DNA of 6,669 nt, taken from Bacillota bacterium. Lineage in GTDB: Bacteria; Bacillota_E; Symbiobacteriia; Symbiobacteriales; Symbiobacteriaceae. Shown here piece by piece: positions 1-5,540 of this stretch. The stretch covers positions 1 through 6,669 of the forward strand of contig QGVE01000141.1 of assembly GCA_003242675.1 (NCBI GenBank), written 5' to 3'. The position numbers and the translations under genes are program-made. Position 1 is the stretch's first letter. Every line of letters starts with the position of its first letter. The notes beneath the pieces are model-generated. The model saw nothing but the letters and a program-made list of their open reading frames with translations, ran no database searches and was not told the DNA's origin.

Positions 1-1186
1 CCCGCCCCGCGCCCCGGGTCGGGCGCGGGGGGGCCGGCGGGGCAACCACGCCCCCCAGCGGCGGCCGGGCGAGGGGGGTGGGCACCGCCCCCGAACGGGC
101 GGGGGGGGTGCTGCCCGCGGCGGGGGCGGATGGCGCCGCGGGCTGCGCCAGCCCCCCGGCCAGGTACCCGATCACCCGCCGCAGGAGCTCCGGATCGACC
201 CGGTGCCGCAGGGCCATCGGCACCACCCGCAGGAGGTCCTCCGTCTGGACCTCCCGGCGCCCGTCGAGGCAGGCCGAGAGCCGGATGCCGGCCTGGATCG
301 CCTCCACCCCCCGCAGCGACTCCAGGTCGAACTGGCTGTAGAGCGCGGCGATCTGCCTGCGCACGCCGGGCGGCACCGCCACGTGGCGCAGGTCGGCCGC
401 GCGCAGGGTGAGCCGGGTGCGCCAGAGCTCGGCCTGCGCCTCGGCGACGCGGCGGGAGGGCGGTTCGCCCGCCTCGGCGGCGGCCAGGATCTGCTCCACC
501 ACGGCGGGGTCCGCCGGCCGGTCGGTGTAGATGGCGAAGTCGAAGCGGTCGCTGAGCTGCCGGCGGATCTCCTCCAGGGGCCCCGGGTCCTCGTCGGGGT
601 TCGAGGCCGCCCAGACCGAGACCATGACCGGCAGCTCCACCGGCGGCAGGCCGGTCTCCTCGATCTGCACCCGCCCCGGCCGGGTGCCCATCACGTCCAG
701 CAGCACGTCCGCCAGCTCCGGCGAGGTTTCGGCCAGCCGGTTGATCTCGTCCACGAACAGGATGCCCCGGTGGGCCTGCGGGATGGTGCCGGGCAGGAGG
801 GCCGCCTCGGGGCTCACGGCGCTCACCAGCCGGCTCAGGTCGATGGAGCCCACCACCGTGCCGATCTTGGCCGCATGGGAGATCTCCAGGAAGGGCATGG
901 GCACCCGCTCCTCGCCCAGGGCCGCCACCTCCTCCGGGCTCAGGTCCCGGTGCAGGGGGCAGTGGGGCGCGGACGGGTCGCAGTTGTACGGGCAGCCGCG
1001 GATGCGCCGGATGCGGGGCAGGAGACGGCGCACCCGCCGCATGATGGTCGTCTTGCCGGTGCCCCGCAGCCCCTCGGCGTGGATGTGCAGGGGCCTTCCG
1101 GCCAGCGTGGAGACCAGCGACATCTCGACGGCCCGGAAGAGCGCGTCGTTTCCGGGATGCCGCACCAGGCCGAGAACCGATTCCAT
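1..1186 (-). CDS. Magnesium-chelatase-type (ChlI/BchI-like) AAA+ ATPase, C-terminal end beyond the window
   Basis: This frame runs from an ATG at 1186 to the left edge without a stop (395 codons visible). A run of six G lies 6 bases before the ATG. The protein has a Walker A motif GLRGTGKT (residues 39-46), Walker B ILFVDEIN (142-149), a sensor-1 Asn (AASN, 193-196), a conserved LSDRF arginine (R214) and a sensor-2-like helix from about 291, ending in ALRHR (325-329). A cysteine cluster, CPYNC plus C76 (C65, C69, C76), sits where BchI-family proteins carry a similar one. This is the AAA+ family that uses ATP to remodel partner proteins. The stretch that reads VEREG and NPEEG in true Mg-chelatase is altered here (IEETG, NPDED), and no porphyrin gene is nearby, so a role in chlorophyll synthesis is unlikely. 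From about residue 347 it becomes Pro/Ala/Gly-rich, like the linker ahead of a VWA domain in ChlD. The family call is firm; the function is unknown. Confidence 0.85.
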   Translation of the reverse strand, partial: MESVLGLVRHPGNDALFRAVEMSLVSTLAGRPLHIHAEGLRGTGKTTIMRRVRRLLPRIRRIRGCPYNCDPSAPHCPLHRDLSPEEVAALGEERVPMPFLEISHAAKIGTVVGSIDLSRLVSAVSPEAALLPGTIPQAHRGILFVDEINRLAETSPELADVLLDVMGTRPGRVQIEETGLPPVELPVMVSVWAASNPDEDPGPLEEIRRQLSDRFDFAIYTDRPADPAVVEQILAAAEAGEPPSRRVAEAQAELWRTRLTLRAADLRHVAVPPGVRRQIAALYSQFDLESLRGVEAIQAGIRLSACLDGRREVQTEDLLRVVPMALRHRVDPELLRRVIGYLAGGLAQPAAPSAPAAGSTPPARSGAVPTPLARPPLGGVVAPPAPPRPTRGAGR

Positions 1187-1216
1187 GTCATACCCCCCGA
1201 ACGTCGCAGCGATCAC

Positions 1217-1234
1217 TGGTTGTTAGTGTAACCA
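1217..1234. promoter_or_regulatory. Overlapping short dyads upstream of the ATPase start
   Basis: TGGTT (1217-1221) is mirrored by AACCA (1230-1234) around an 8-base centre. Overlapping it, GTTA and TAAC (1222-1225 and 1229-1232) flank GTG. It lies about 31-48 bases before the ATPase ATG in an otherwise less GC-rich patch, where an operator would be expected. The arms are short and may be chance. TACACT on the minus strand inside it could be a weak -10 element. Confidence 0.25.
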
Positions 1235-1282
1235 AACGCTGGGAAGAAACTCCCTCGCGGCTTGTCAATGCCGCCAGAAGAT

Positions 1283-1304
1283 CGCTCGACACGCTGTCGA
1301 AGCG
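1283..1304. promoter_or_regulatory. Inverted repeat in the ATPase upstream region
   Basis: TCGACA (1286-1291) and TGTCGA (1295-1300) are perfect inverted repeats around CGC. If one A is bulged, the stem extends to nine pairs (CGCTCGACA against TGTCG-A-AGCG). It lies about 100 bases upstream of the ATPase ATG. It could be a protein-binding operator or an RNA hairpin in a leader; it does not resemble the Bacillus LexA site and has no T tract, so it is not a terminator. Confidence 0.35.
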
Positions 1305-1354
1305 GGGGCTGGGCGGTCGGCCCCTGTAAAGCCGGTTCTCGCCCCGGTCAATGT

Positions 1355-1382
1355 CGAAAGGGCGCCCCCGAAAGGGCGCCCT
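1355..1382 (-). terminator. Terminator-like palindrome downstream of secF, also a tandem 13-base repeat
   Basis: AGGGCGCCC (1359-1367) and GGGCGCCCT (1374-1382) form a perfect 9-pair stem with a 6-base loop, 121 bases beyond the secF stop. On the minus strand the stem is followed by only TTTCG, so as an intrinsic terminator it is short of uridines. The same bases are also a direct repeat: CGAAAGGGCGCCC occurs at 1355-1367 and again at 1369-1381, and the core GGGCGCCC is itself a palindrome. It most likely marks the end of the secDF transcript, given the following gap and the unrelated next gene. Confidence 0.5.
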
Positions 1383-1503
1383 GTGTTGCAGTCGTTGTCG
1401 AATTCGGTCACTCTTCCGTCGTCGCCGCCCGGCAAAGCGCCGCTGCCGCCGACCGGGAGCCGCTCGGCCTTGCGCGGAGACCCGTTCCCCGGTCCGCCGC
1501 CAC

Positions 1504-2430
1504 TTACGCCTTGGCCGGCCTGGCGCTCGCGCGTCCGGGATCGCCGCCTTCCCGGCTCCGCTCCCACACGAACCAGAGCGCCGCCGCGACGGTGATCGAG
1601 GAGTACGTGCCGGCGAGGATGCCCACCAGCAGCGTCGCGGCGAGGTCCAGAATGGTCGAGCCGCCCAGGAGGATCATCACCACCAGCATGAGCTCTACCG
1701 TCACGCCCGTGTAGATCGACCGGACGATGACCTCCCGGATCGACCGGGTGGCCACCTCCTCCAGCGGCTCGCCCTTCTGCCGGTTCTGCAGGTTCTCCCG
1801 GATCCGGTCCATGACCACGACGGTGTCGTTCATCGAGTAGCCCAGCACCGTCAGCGCCGCCGCCACGAAGTTGGAGCTGATCTCCACCCGGAAAAGCGAC
1901 AGGACGCCCATGGTGATGATGACGTCGTGCAGCAGGGCGAGGACCGCCGCGACGCCCATGCGGAACTGGAACCGGATCGAGATGTAGATCACCTGCAGCA
2001 CGGCGGCGATGCCCACGGCCAGCAGGGCCTTGGTCGTGAGCTCGGAGGACACCGTCGCCGAGACCGCGTCCTCGCCGATCACCCTGTAGCGGCCGAGGTG
2101 GTTGAGGCTGTCGTAGAGCTTGGCCTTGTCCTCGGCGCTCAGCTCCGGGGTGCGCACGAGGAACTCGGTGGCCTCGGGGCTCTCCGCCCCCTTGGGCTCC
2201 ACCTGCTGGATCTGGGCGTCGATCCCCAGGACGCTGTCGATCACGGTGCGCACCTGCTCGATCGTGACCGCGTTCTCAAACTGCAGGTCCAGCAGCAGGC
2301 CGCCGGTGAAGTCGATGCCCAGGTTCAGCCCGCGGGAAAGGAGCAGGCCGGCGGCGACCAGGACGGTGACCAGGGTGAAGAGCAGGTAATGCGTGGCATA
2401 GCGCATGTAGCGGATGCGGGTGAGGACCAT
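1504..2430 (-). CDS. secF: Protein translocase subunit SecF
   Basis: SecF (308 residues, full length for the family) is the membrane partner of SecD. The pair uses the proton or sodium gradient to help complete protein export through SecYEG. The SecD/F signature GIDFTGG is at residues 38-44, after the first membrane segment (about 15-31). A periplasmic/extracytoplasmic domain follows (about 45-130), then five membrane segments (about 134-289). The diagnostic GYSMNDTVVVMDRIREN is at 197-213. The ATG at 2430 directly follows the secD stop (TAAATG), and its ribosome-binding site AAGGAGG (2448-2442) lies inside the end of secD, 11 bases before the ATG, so translation is probably coupled. One oddity: where SecF proteins usually have a TS-x-TTL segment in the fifth membrane helix, this one reads TGVTVEL (241-247), placing Glu246 in the membrane. 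Confidence 0.97.
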   Translation of the reverse strand: MVLTRIRYMRYATHYLLFTLVTVLVAAGLLLSRGLNLGIDFTGGLLLDLQFENAVTIEQVRTVIDSVLGIDAQIQQVEPKGAESPEATEFLVRTPELSAEDKAKLYDSLNHLGRYRVIGEDAVSATVSSELTTKALLAVGIAAVLQVIYISIRFQFRMGVAAVLALLHDVIITMGVLSLFRVEISSNFVAAALTVLGYSMNDTVVVMDRIRENLQNRQKGEPLEEVATRSIREVIVRSIYTGVTVELMLVVMILLGGSTILDLAATLLVGILAGTYSSITVAAALWFVWERSREGGDPGRASARPAKA

Positions 2431-3681
2431 TTACCCGGCCACCTCCTTCACGCCGAACAGCGTCCGCTTGTTGAACCAGCCGGTGTCCACCGTGAGCTTC
2501 ACCAGCCAGCGGGTGAAGGTGACGGCCGTGAAAATGGAGAGCACCGTGCCGACGAACAGCGTGATCGCAAACCCGCGCACCGGGCCCGTGCCCAGGTACC
2601 AGAGGATCGCCGCCGCGATCGCCGTGGTGACCTGCGAGTCCAGCACCGTCACGTACGCCCGGTGGAAGCCGGCGTCGATGCCGGAGCGGAGCCCCTTGCC
2701 CTTGCGCAGCTCCTCCTTGATGCGCTCGAAGATGATGACGTTGCCGTCCACCGCCATGGCGATGCCCAGCAGCAGGCCGGCGATGCCGGGCAGCGTGAAG
2801 ACGGCCCCGATGGCCAGGAGGACGACCATGTTCAGGATCGCGTAAACCCCGAGCGCGATGTCGGCCAGGAGGCCGGGGATGCGGTAGAGCAGGATCATGA
2901 ACAGCAGGACGCCGACGAGGCCGATCCAGCCCGCCCGGAGCGACTTGGCGATGGAGTCCGCACCCAGCGTGGCGCTGACCATGCGGGCCTCCACCTCGAC
3001 CAGCTTGATGGGCAGCGCGCCGCCGTTGATCAGCGTGGCGAGCCGCCCGGCCTCTTCCGCCGTGAAGTTGCCGGTGATGACGGCCTCGCCGCCCGGGATC
3101 GGTTCCTGAACAACCGGGGCGGAGATGACCTCATCGTCCAGCAGGATGTAGATCGGCTGGCCGACCCACTTGGAGGTCGCCTCGTGGAACTTCTTCGGCC
3201 CGTCGCCCTTCAACTTCAGGGTCACGACGAAGCCGCCGCCCGACGGGTTCTGGGCGACGCTGGCCTTCTCCACGTCGTTGCCGGTCAGCACCTCGTTCCC
3301 GTCGGGGTCGACGAACTTCAGCACGGCGGTCTTGCCGATGACCTCCCGGGCCTCGTCGATGTTGGCCGCGCCGGCGATTTCCACGATGATCCGGTTCCGG
3401 CCGTCGACCTGGACGATCGGCTCGGAGACCCCCAGGGCATTGATGCGGTTCTCGATGACCCCGCGGGCCGCCTGGATCCGATCCGGCGTCACCTCGCCCA
3501 GCTCCGAGTCGACGCCCTCCAGGACGATGTGGGCACCGCCCTGCAGATCCAAACCCAGCTTCATGTGGCGCAAGATCCTGGCCGAGCCGGTCCCGGGGTC
3601 CGGCGACAGGTAAAACCCGATGACGCCGGCGACCACCGCCAGAATCAGGGCCAGAACCAGCGCGTTCCAGCCGCCTCTCAT
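2431..3681 (-). CDS. secD: Protein translocase subunit SecD
   Basis: SecD (416 residues) works with SecF in the membrane, where its large external domain is thought to pull on preproteins emerging from SecYEG. One membrane segment (about 7-25) precedes the signature GLDLQGG (43-49). The external P1 domain follows (about 50-248), and then five membrane segments with the family hallmark AVDGNVIIFERIKEELR (310-326) and LDSQVTTAIAAAIL (347-360). The hallmark usually reads AVDANV, so Gly313 is a mild variant. The frame stays open upstream to a TTG at 3771, but the ATG at 3681 is the start: AGGAGG (3694-3689) sits 7 bases ahead of it and the protein then begins like other SecD proteins. The extra 30 residues would be basic and unlike the family. 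It has its own strong promoter and a structured leader. The compact single-P1 form is normal in Firmicutes and shorter than the roughly 600-residue enterobacterial protein. Confidence 0.97.
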   Translation of the reverse strand: MRGGWNALVLALILAVVAGVIGFYLSPDPGTGSARILRHMKLGLDLQGGAHIVLEGVDSELGEVTPDRIQAARGVIENRINALGVSEPIVQVDGRNRIIVEIAGAANIDEAREVIGKTAVLKFVDPDGNEVLTGNDVEKASVAQNPSGGGFVVTLKLKGDGPKKFHEATSKWVGQPIYILLDDEVISAPVVQEPIPGGEAVITGNFTAEEAGRLATLINGGALPIKLVEVEARMVSATLGADSIAKSLRAGWIGLVGVLLFMILLYRIPGLLADIALGVYAILNMVVLLAIGAVFTLPGIAGLLLGIAMAVDGNVIIFERIKEELRKGKGLRSGIDAGFHRAYVTVLDSQVTTAIAAAILWYLGTGPVRGFAITLFVGTVLSIFTAVTFTRWLVKLTVDTGWFNKRTLFGVKEVAG

Positions 3682-3720
3682 GGCCTGTCCTCCTCTGCGT
3701 GGATTGACTTGTTCCAAAGC

Positions 3721-3740
3721 AAAATGGAGGCTGCGCCTCC
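3721..3740 (-). terminator. Terminator-like hairpin in the secD leader (candidate attenuator)
   Basis: Read on the minus strand, GGAGGC-GCA-GCCTCC (3740-3726) is a perfect 6-pair hairpin with a 3-base loop, followed at once by ATTTTGCTTT. This resembles an intrinsic terminator, although the T run is short and interrupted. It lies about 50 bases downstream of the predicted transcription start and about 44 bases before the secD ATG. It would therefore act on secDF messages started at the promoter above, as well as on read-through from the HD gene. The short stem makes it at best a partial terminator. Confidence 0.45.
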
Positions 3741-3795
3741 GGACATTCGCAGGAATACGCTGTTGCTTCAACTGTTCCTGCCCATAACCTCTTCA

Positions 3796-3824
3796 ATTGT
3801 ACGGCGCGCCGCGGGGCGAGTCAA
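3796..3824 (-). promoter_or_regulatory. Sigma-A promoter driving secD-secF
   Basis: On the minus strand TTGACT (3824-3819) and TACAAT (3801-3796) are separated by exactly 17 bases, matching the sigma-A consensus at five of six positions each. Transcription should begin near 3789, about 107 bases before the secD ATG. The promoter starts 12 bases beyond the HD-gene stop. It is the only strong promoter visible in the window, so secDF can be expressed apart from the lepB/HD genes. Confidence 0.85.
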
Positions 3825-3836
3825 AGAAAATCGCGG

Positions 3837-4502
3837 CTACAGCAGGCGGTTTTCGTTCATGACGAGCTGGAACTGGCAGCCCAGGTGGGCCGCCGCCCGC
3901 CGGCACATGATCATGCGGGTGAGGAAGATCTCGAAGTACTCCATGATCGCGATGATGGACGTGTCGACCACCAGGCTGAGCCGGATCACCTTCTCCTTGC
4001 GGAAGGCGTGCAATGCGCTGTGGGTGACCGCGTAGTTGACCCGGTCGTGGATGTCGAAGGTGGCCACGTCCCGGTTATGGACCCGGGTGCGGTGCACGTC
4101 GGACTTGTCCGCCAGGATCAAGGCGGCGGCGACGTCGTGCACCGGGTTGCCGATCTCCTCCTCGTGGTTGCCGATGGCCGACATGATGATGGCGATCTCC
4201 TCAGGCTCCATGCCCATCCGCCTGAGGATCTGGTAGGCCAGCATGGCGCCGGTCTGCCCGTGGCCCTGCCGGTTGACGATGTTGCCGATGTCGTGCAGCA
4301 AGGCGGCGATGCCCGCCAGCTCCTGCAGGCGAGGCGGCCGGCCGAGCTCGGCCATCAGCCCCATCGCCCGGTCGGCGACCAGGCCCACGTGCCGGAGCCC
4401 GTGTTCGGTGAAGCCGATGGCCGACAGCATCTCGTTGGCCTTCACGATGTAGGCGCGCACCTCGGGATCCCGCCGCACCTGCTCAAAGGTCACGTTCGCC
4501 AA
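3837..4502 (-). CDS. HD-domain phosphohydrolase-like protein (secDF-linked family)
   Basis: A soluble 221-residue protein of the HD superfamily, metal-dependent phosphohydrolases that act mostly on nucleotides or cyclic dinucleotides. The metal-binding set is present: H38 (GLRH), H70-D71 (ALLHDIGN), H81 (GHGQTG), H113 (GNHEEE) and D132 with D135/H137 (ADKSDVH). A hydrophobic, cysteine-containing C-terminal part follows (about 175-213, SLVVDTSIIAIMEYFEIFL and onward), too broken by charged residues to be a membrane anchor. The start is a TTG at 4502: GGGAGG (4515-4510) stands 7 bases before it, and upstream codons read as arginine-rich noise. It lies 73 bases after lepB and just before the secD promoter. 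From memory, similar HD proteins occur next to secDF in clostridia, which would suggest a conserved link to export, but the substrate is unknown. Confidence 0.88.
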   Translation of the reverse strand: MANVTFEQVRRDPEVRAYIVKANEMLSAIGFTEHGLRHVGLVADRAMGLMAELGRPPRLQELAGIAALLHDIGNIVNRQGHGQTGAMLAYQILRRMGMEPEEIAIIMSAIGNHEEEIGNPVHDVAAALILADKSDVHRTRVHNRDVATFDIHDRVNYAVTHSALHAFRKEKVIRLSLVVDTSIIAIMEYFEIFLTRMIMCRRAAAHLGCQFQLVMNENRLL

Positions 4503-4575
4503 GCTGGTTCCTCCCGTCTCCCTTTTGCTCCCTTGTCCCCGACGCCGCGGCCGCCGCCCCGCCGGTCCGGCCTCC

Positions 4576-5148
4576 TCACCGGTACTCCCGCGCCGCCGCC
4601 AGCGGTCCGTGGTCCCCGACCCGCGCCAGGGGCCAGACCAGCGCGACCGCCCGGCCCTCCACCCGCGCAACCGGGATCGGCCCCAGAAGGCGCGAGTCCA
4701 GCGAGGCCCCCCGGTTGTCCCCCATCACCCACACGTACCCGGGCGGAACCGTCAGCGGCCCGACGTCGTACGTGCCGGGGCTGCCCGGGTTGACGTAGGG
4801 CTCCGCGAGCCGCCGGCCGTTCACCCACACGGCGTCGCCCCGCACCGTCACCTCGTCCCCGGCCACGGCGATCACCCGCTTCACGATGTGGCGGCCGGGG
4901 TTGGCGGGGTCGGCGATCACCACCACCTCCCCCGGCGCCGGCGGCCGGAACCGGTAGACCAGCTTGTTCACCAGAAGCCGGTCGCCGTGGACCAGGGTCG
5001 GCAGCATCGACTCGCCGTCCACCCGAAAAACCTGCACACCGTACGTGCGCACGACCAGCGCCACGACGAGGGCCAACACCACCGTCTCCAGAATCTCCCG
5101 GGCCAGCCCCCTCCCGGCCGGCGCCGGTCCCTCCTGCGGAGGCGCCAT
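4576..5148 (-). CDS. lepB: Type I signal peptidase
   Basis: A membrane serine protease (190 residues) that cuts signal peptides from exported proteins on the outer face of the membrane. After a short cytoplasmic N-terminus, one membrane anchor spans about 19-34. The catalytic serine is S47 in GESMLPTL (45-52) and the general-base lysine is K90 in HIVKRVIAVAGD (87-98). The box-E motif GDNRGASLDSR is at 143-153. This is the compact Gram-positive type with a single anchor. The start ATG at 5148 overlaps the stop of the P-loop gene (TGATG), pointing to coupled translation. A GTG one codon earlier is an alternative start. The ribosome-binding purines AAGGAGAAGGGG (5168-5157) begin close upstream. 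Its position two genes from secD gathers translocase and peptidase in one block. Confidence 0.95.
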   Translation of the reverse strand: MAPPQEGPAPAGRGLAREILETVVLALVVALVVRTYGVQVFRVDGESMLPTLVHGDRLLVNKLVYRFRPPAPGEVVVIADPANPGRHIVKRVIAVAGDEVTVRGDAVWVNGRRLAEPYVNPGSPGTYDVGPLTVPPGYVWVMGDNRGASLDSRLLGPIPVARVEGRAVALVWPLARVGDHGPLAAAREYR

Positions 5149-5519
5149 CACGCTCGCCCCTTCTCCTTCCATTCCGCGATGAACGTCAGCACCCGCTCCC
5201 GCACCTCCTCGATGCTGAGCTCGTCGGTGGGCAGGTACAGGTCGCACTCGGCCCGGGCGCAGGCCAGACGCCTGCGCTGTTCGTCGAGCCGCTCCGGCCC
5301 GTAGCTGATGTCCGGCCGGCGGCGGCGGACCGTCTCCCACCGGGCGTCCAGCATCACCAGGATGTTCGCATCGGGATGCAGGTGCTTCCAGAGCCGCTTC
5401 ACACAGGAATGCTCCTGGGGGACGCTGTAGGCCTGGACGCCGGCCTGCCGAAGGCCGCTTGCCAGCGTCGTCTTCCCGGCCGCACACACGCCCACGATCG
5501 CGACGATGGGCTCACGCAT
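5148..5519 (-). CDS. Small P-loop kinase-like protein (123 residues), function unknown
   Basis: A short soluble protein beginning with a strand and a Walker A loop GVCAAGKTT (residues 10-18). It resembles the compact nucleoside/shikimate/adenylate kinase fold but is shorter than those enzymes (usually 160 or more residues). Other notable segments are QEHSCVKRLW (35-44), ILVMLDAR (53-60, a possible second core strand), RRRRPD (65-70) and YGPERLDEQRRRLACA (73-88), an arginine-rich stretch that could serve as a lid. The C-terminus DLYLPTDELSIEEVRERVL (93-111) is typical of small kinases that end with a helix after a final strand. The ATG at 5519 has GGGGAGG (5532-5526) 6 bases ahead. It lies 21 bases after the PP2C gene and overlaps lepB by two bases, so it is in their operon. 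I know no characterised substrate; it could be a phosphotransferase or a GTP/ATP switch. Confidence 0.8.
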   Translation of the reverse strand: MREPIVAIVGVCAAGKTTLASGLRQAGVQAYSVPQEHSCVKRLWKHLHPDANILVMLDARWETVRRRRPDISYGPERLDEQRRRLACARAECDLYLPTDELSIEEVRERVLTFIAEWKEKGRA

Positions 5520-5540
5520 CGCACCCCTCCCCGGTCGGCT

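Larger units (their letters stand above)
1187..1503. other. Intergenic region between secF and the ChlI-like ATPase gene
   Basis: These 317 bases hold no convincing gene; the open frames crossing them have arginine- and glycine-rich, low-information translations. Reading on the minus strand, it contains a perfect palindrome that may end the secDF transcript, then two short dyads nearer the ATPase start (listed separately). A weak sigma-A-like pair is visible on the minus strand: TTGACC (1351-1346) and TACAGG (1328-1323), 17 bases apart, but the -10 element matches at only three positions. An isolated TTGACA (1268-1263) has no good -10 partner. The ATPase gene is therefore probably transcribed from within this gap, but the promoter cannot be placed with confidence. 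Confidence 0.5.
3682..3836 (-). promoter_or_regulatory. secD promoter region and leader, AT-richer than its surroundings
   Basis: This 155-base gap between the HD gene stop and secD contains the promoter, about 107 bases of untranslated leader, two potential hairpins and the AGGAGG site. In the leader RNA, CAGGAA (3780-3775) can pair with TTCCTG (3756-3751), enclosing GTTG/CAAC (3773-3770 and 3766-3763). A terminator-like hairpin follows (separate entry). The right arm of that hairpin, CCTCC, is also complementary to the GGAGG of the secD ribosome-binding site, and CTGCG (3753-3749) can pair with CGCAG (3699-3695) just before it. Competing pairings of this sort are typical of regulated leaders, but none is proven here. 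Confidence 0.55.

Noticed and set aside
940..1191. An 83-codon minus-strand frame starting at ATG 1191
   Set aside because: It is the neighbouring frame of the ATPase gene; the ATG at 1186 opens the frame with Walker A, Walker B and sensor motifs.
203..1231. A 342-codon plus-strand open frame opposite the ATPase gene
   Set aside because: Low-complexity, His/Gly/Asp-rich translation with no motif; the minus-strand frame carries complete AAA+ motifs.
3682..3771. A 30-residue N-terminal extension of SecD starting at TTG 3771
   Set aside because: The ATG at 3681 has an ideal AGGAGG at 7 bases, the extension is unlike SecD proteins, and it would be encoded by the structured leader. A short translated leader cannot be fully excluded.
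3768..3785. A five-codon leader peptide (ATG at 3785, stop TGA) in the secD leader
   Set aside because: It begins within a few bases of the predicted transcription start, leaving no proper ribosome-binding site, and is too short to act as an arrest peptide.
1351..4035. An 894-codon open frame on the plus strand opposite secF, secD and the HD gene
   Set aside because: Its translation is rich in Asp, His, Gln and Arg without domains, as expected from the antisense of GC-biased codons, and it lies across strongly supported genes.
4503..4575. A terminator between lepB and the HD gene, from the GCCGG-A-CCGGC and GCCGCGGC palindromes
   Set aside because: The stems are short, made only of G and C as is common here, and no T run follows; the purine-rich stretch after them is the ribosome-binding region of the HD gene.
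4525..5304. A long plus-strand frame opposite lepB (and a similar one at 5376-6182 opposite the phosphatase gene)
   Set aside because: Both are antisense shadows with Pro/His/Arg/Gln-rich translations and no recognisable ribosome-binding context.
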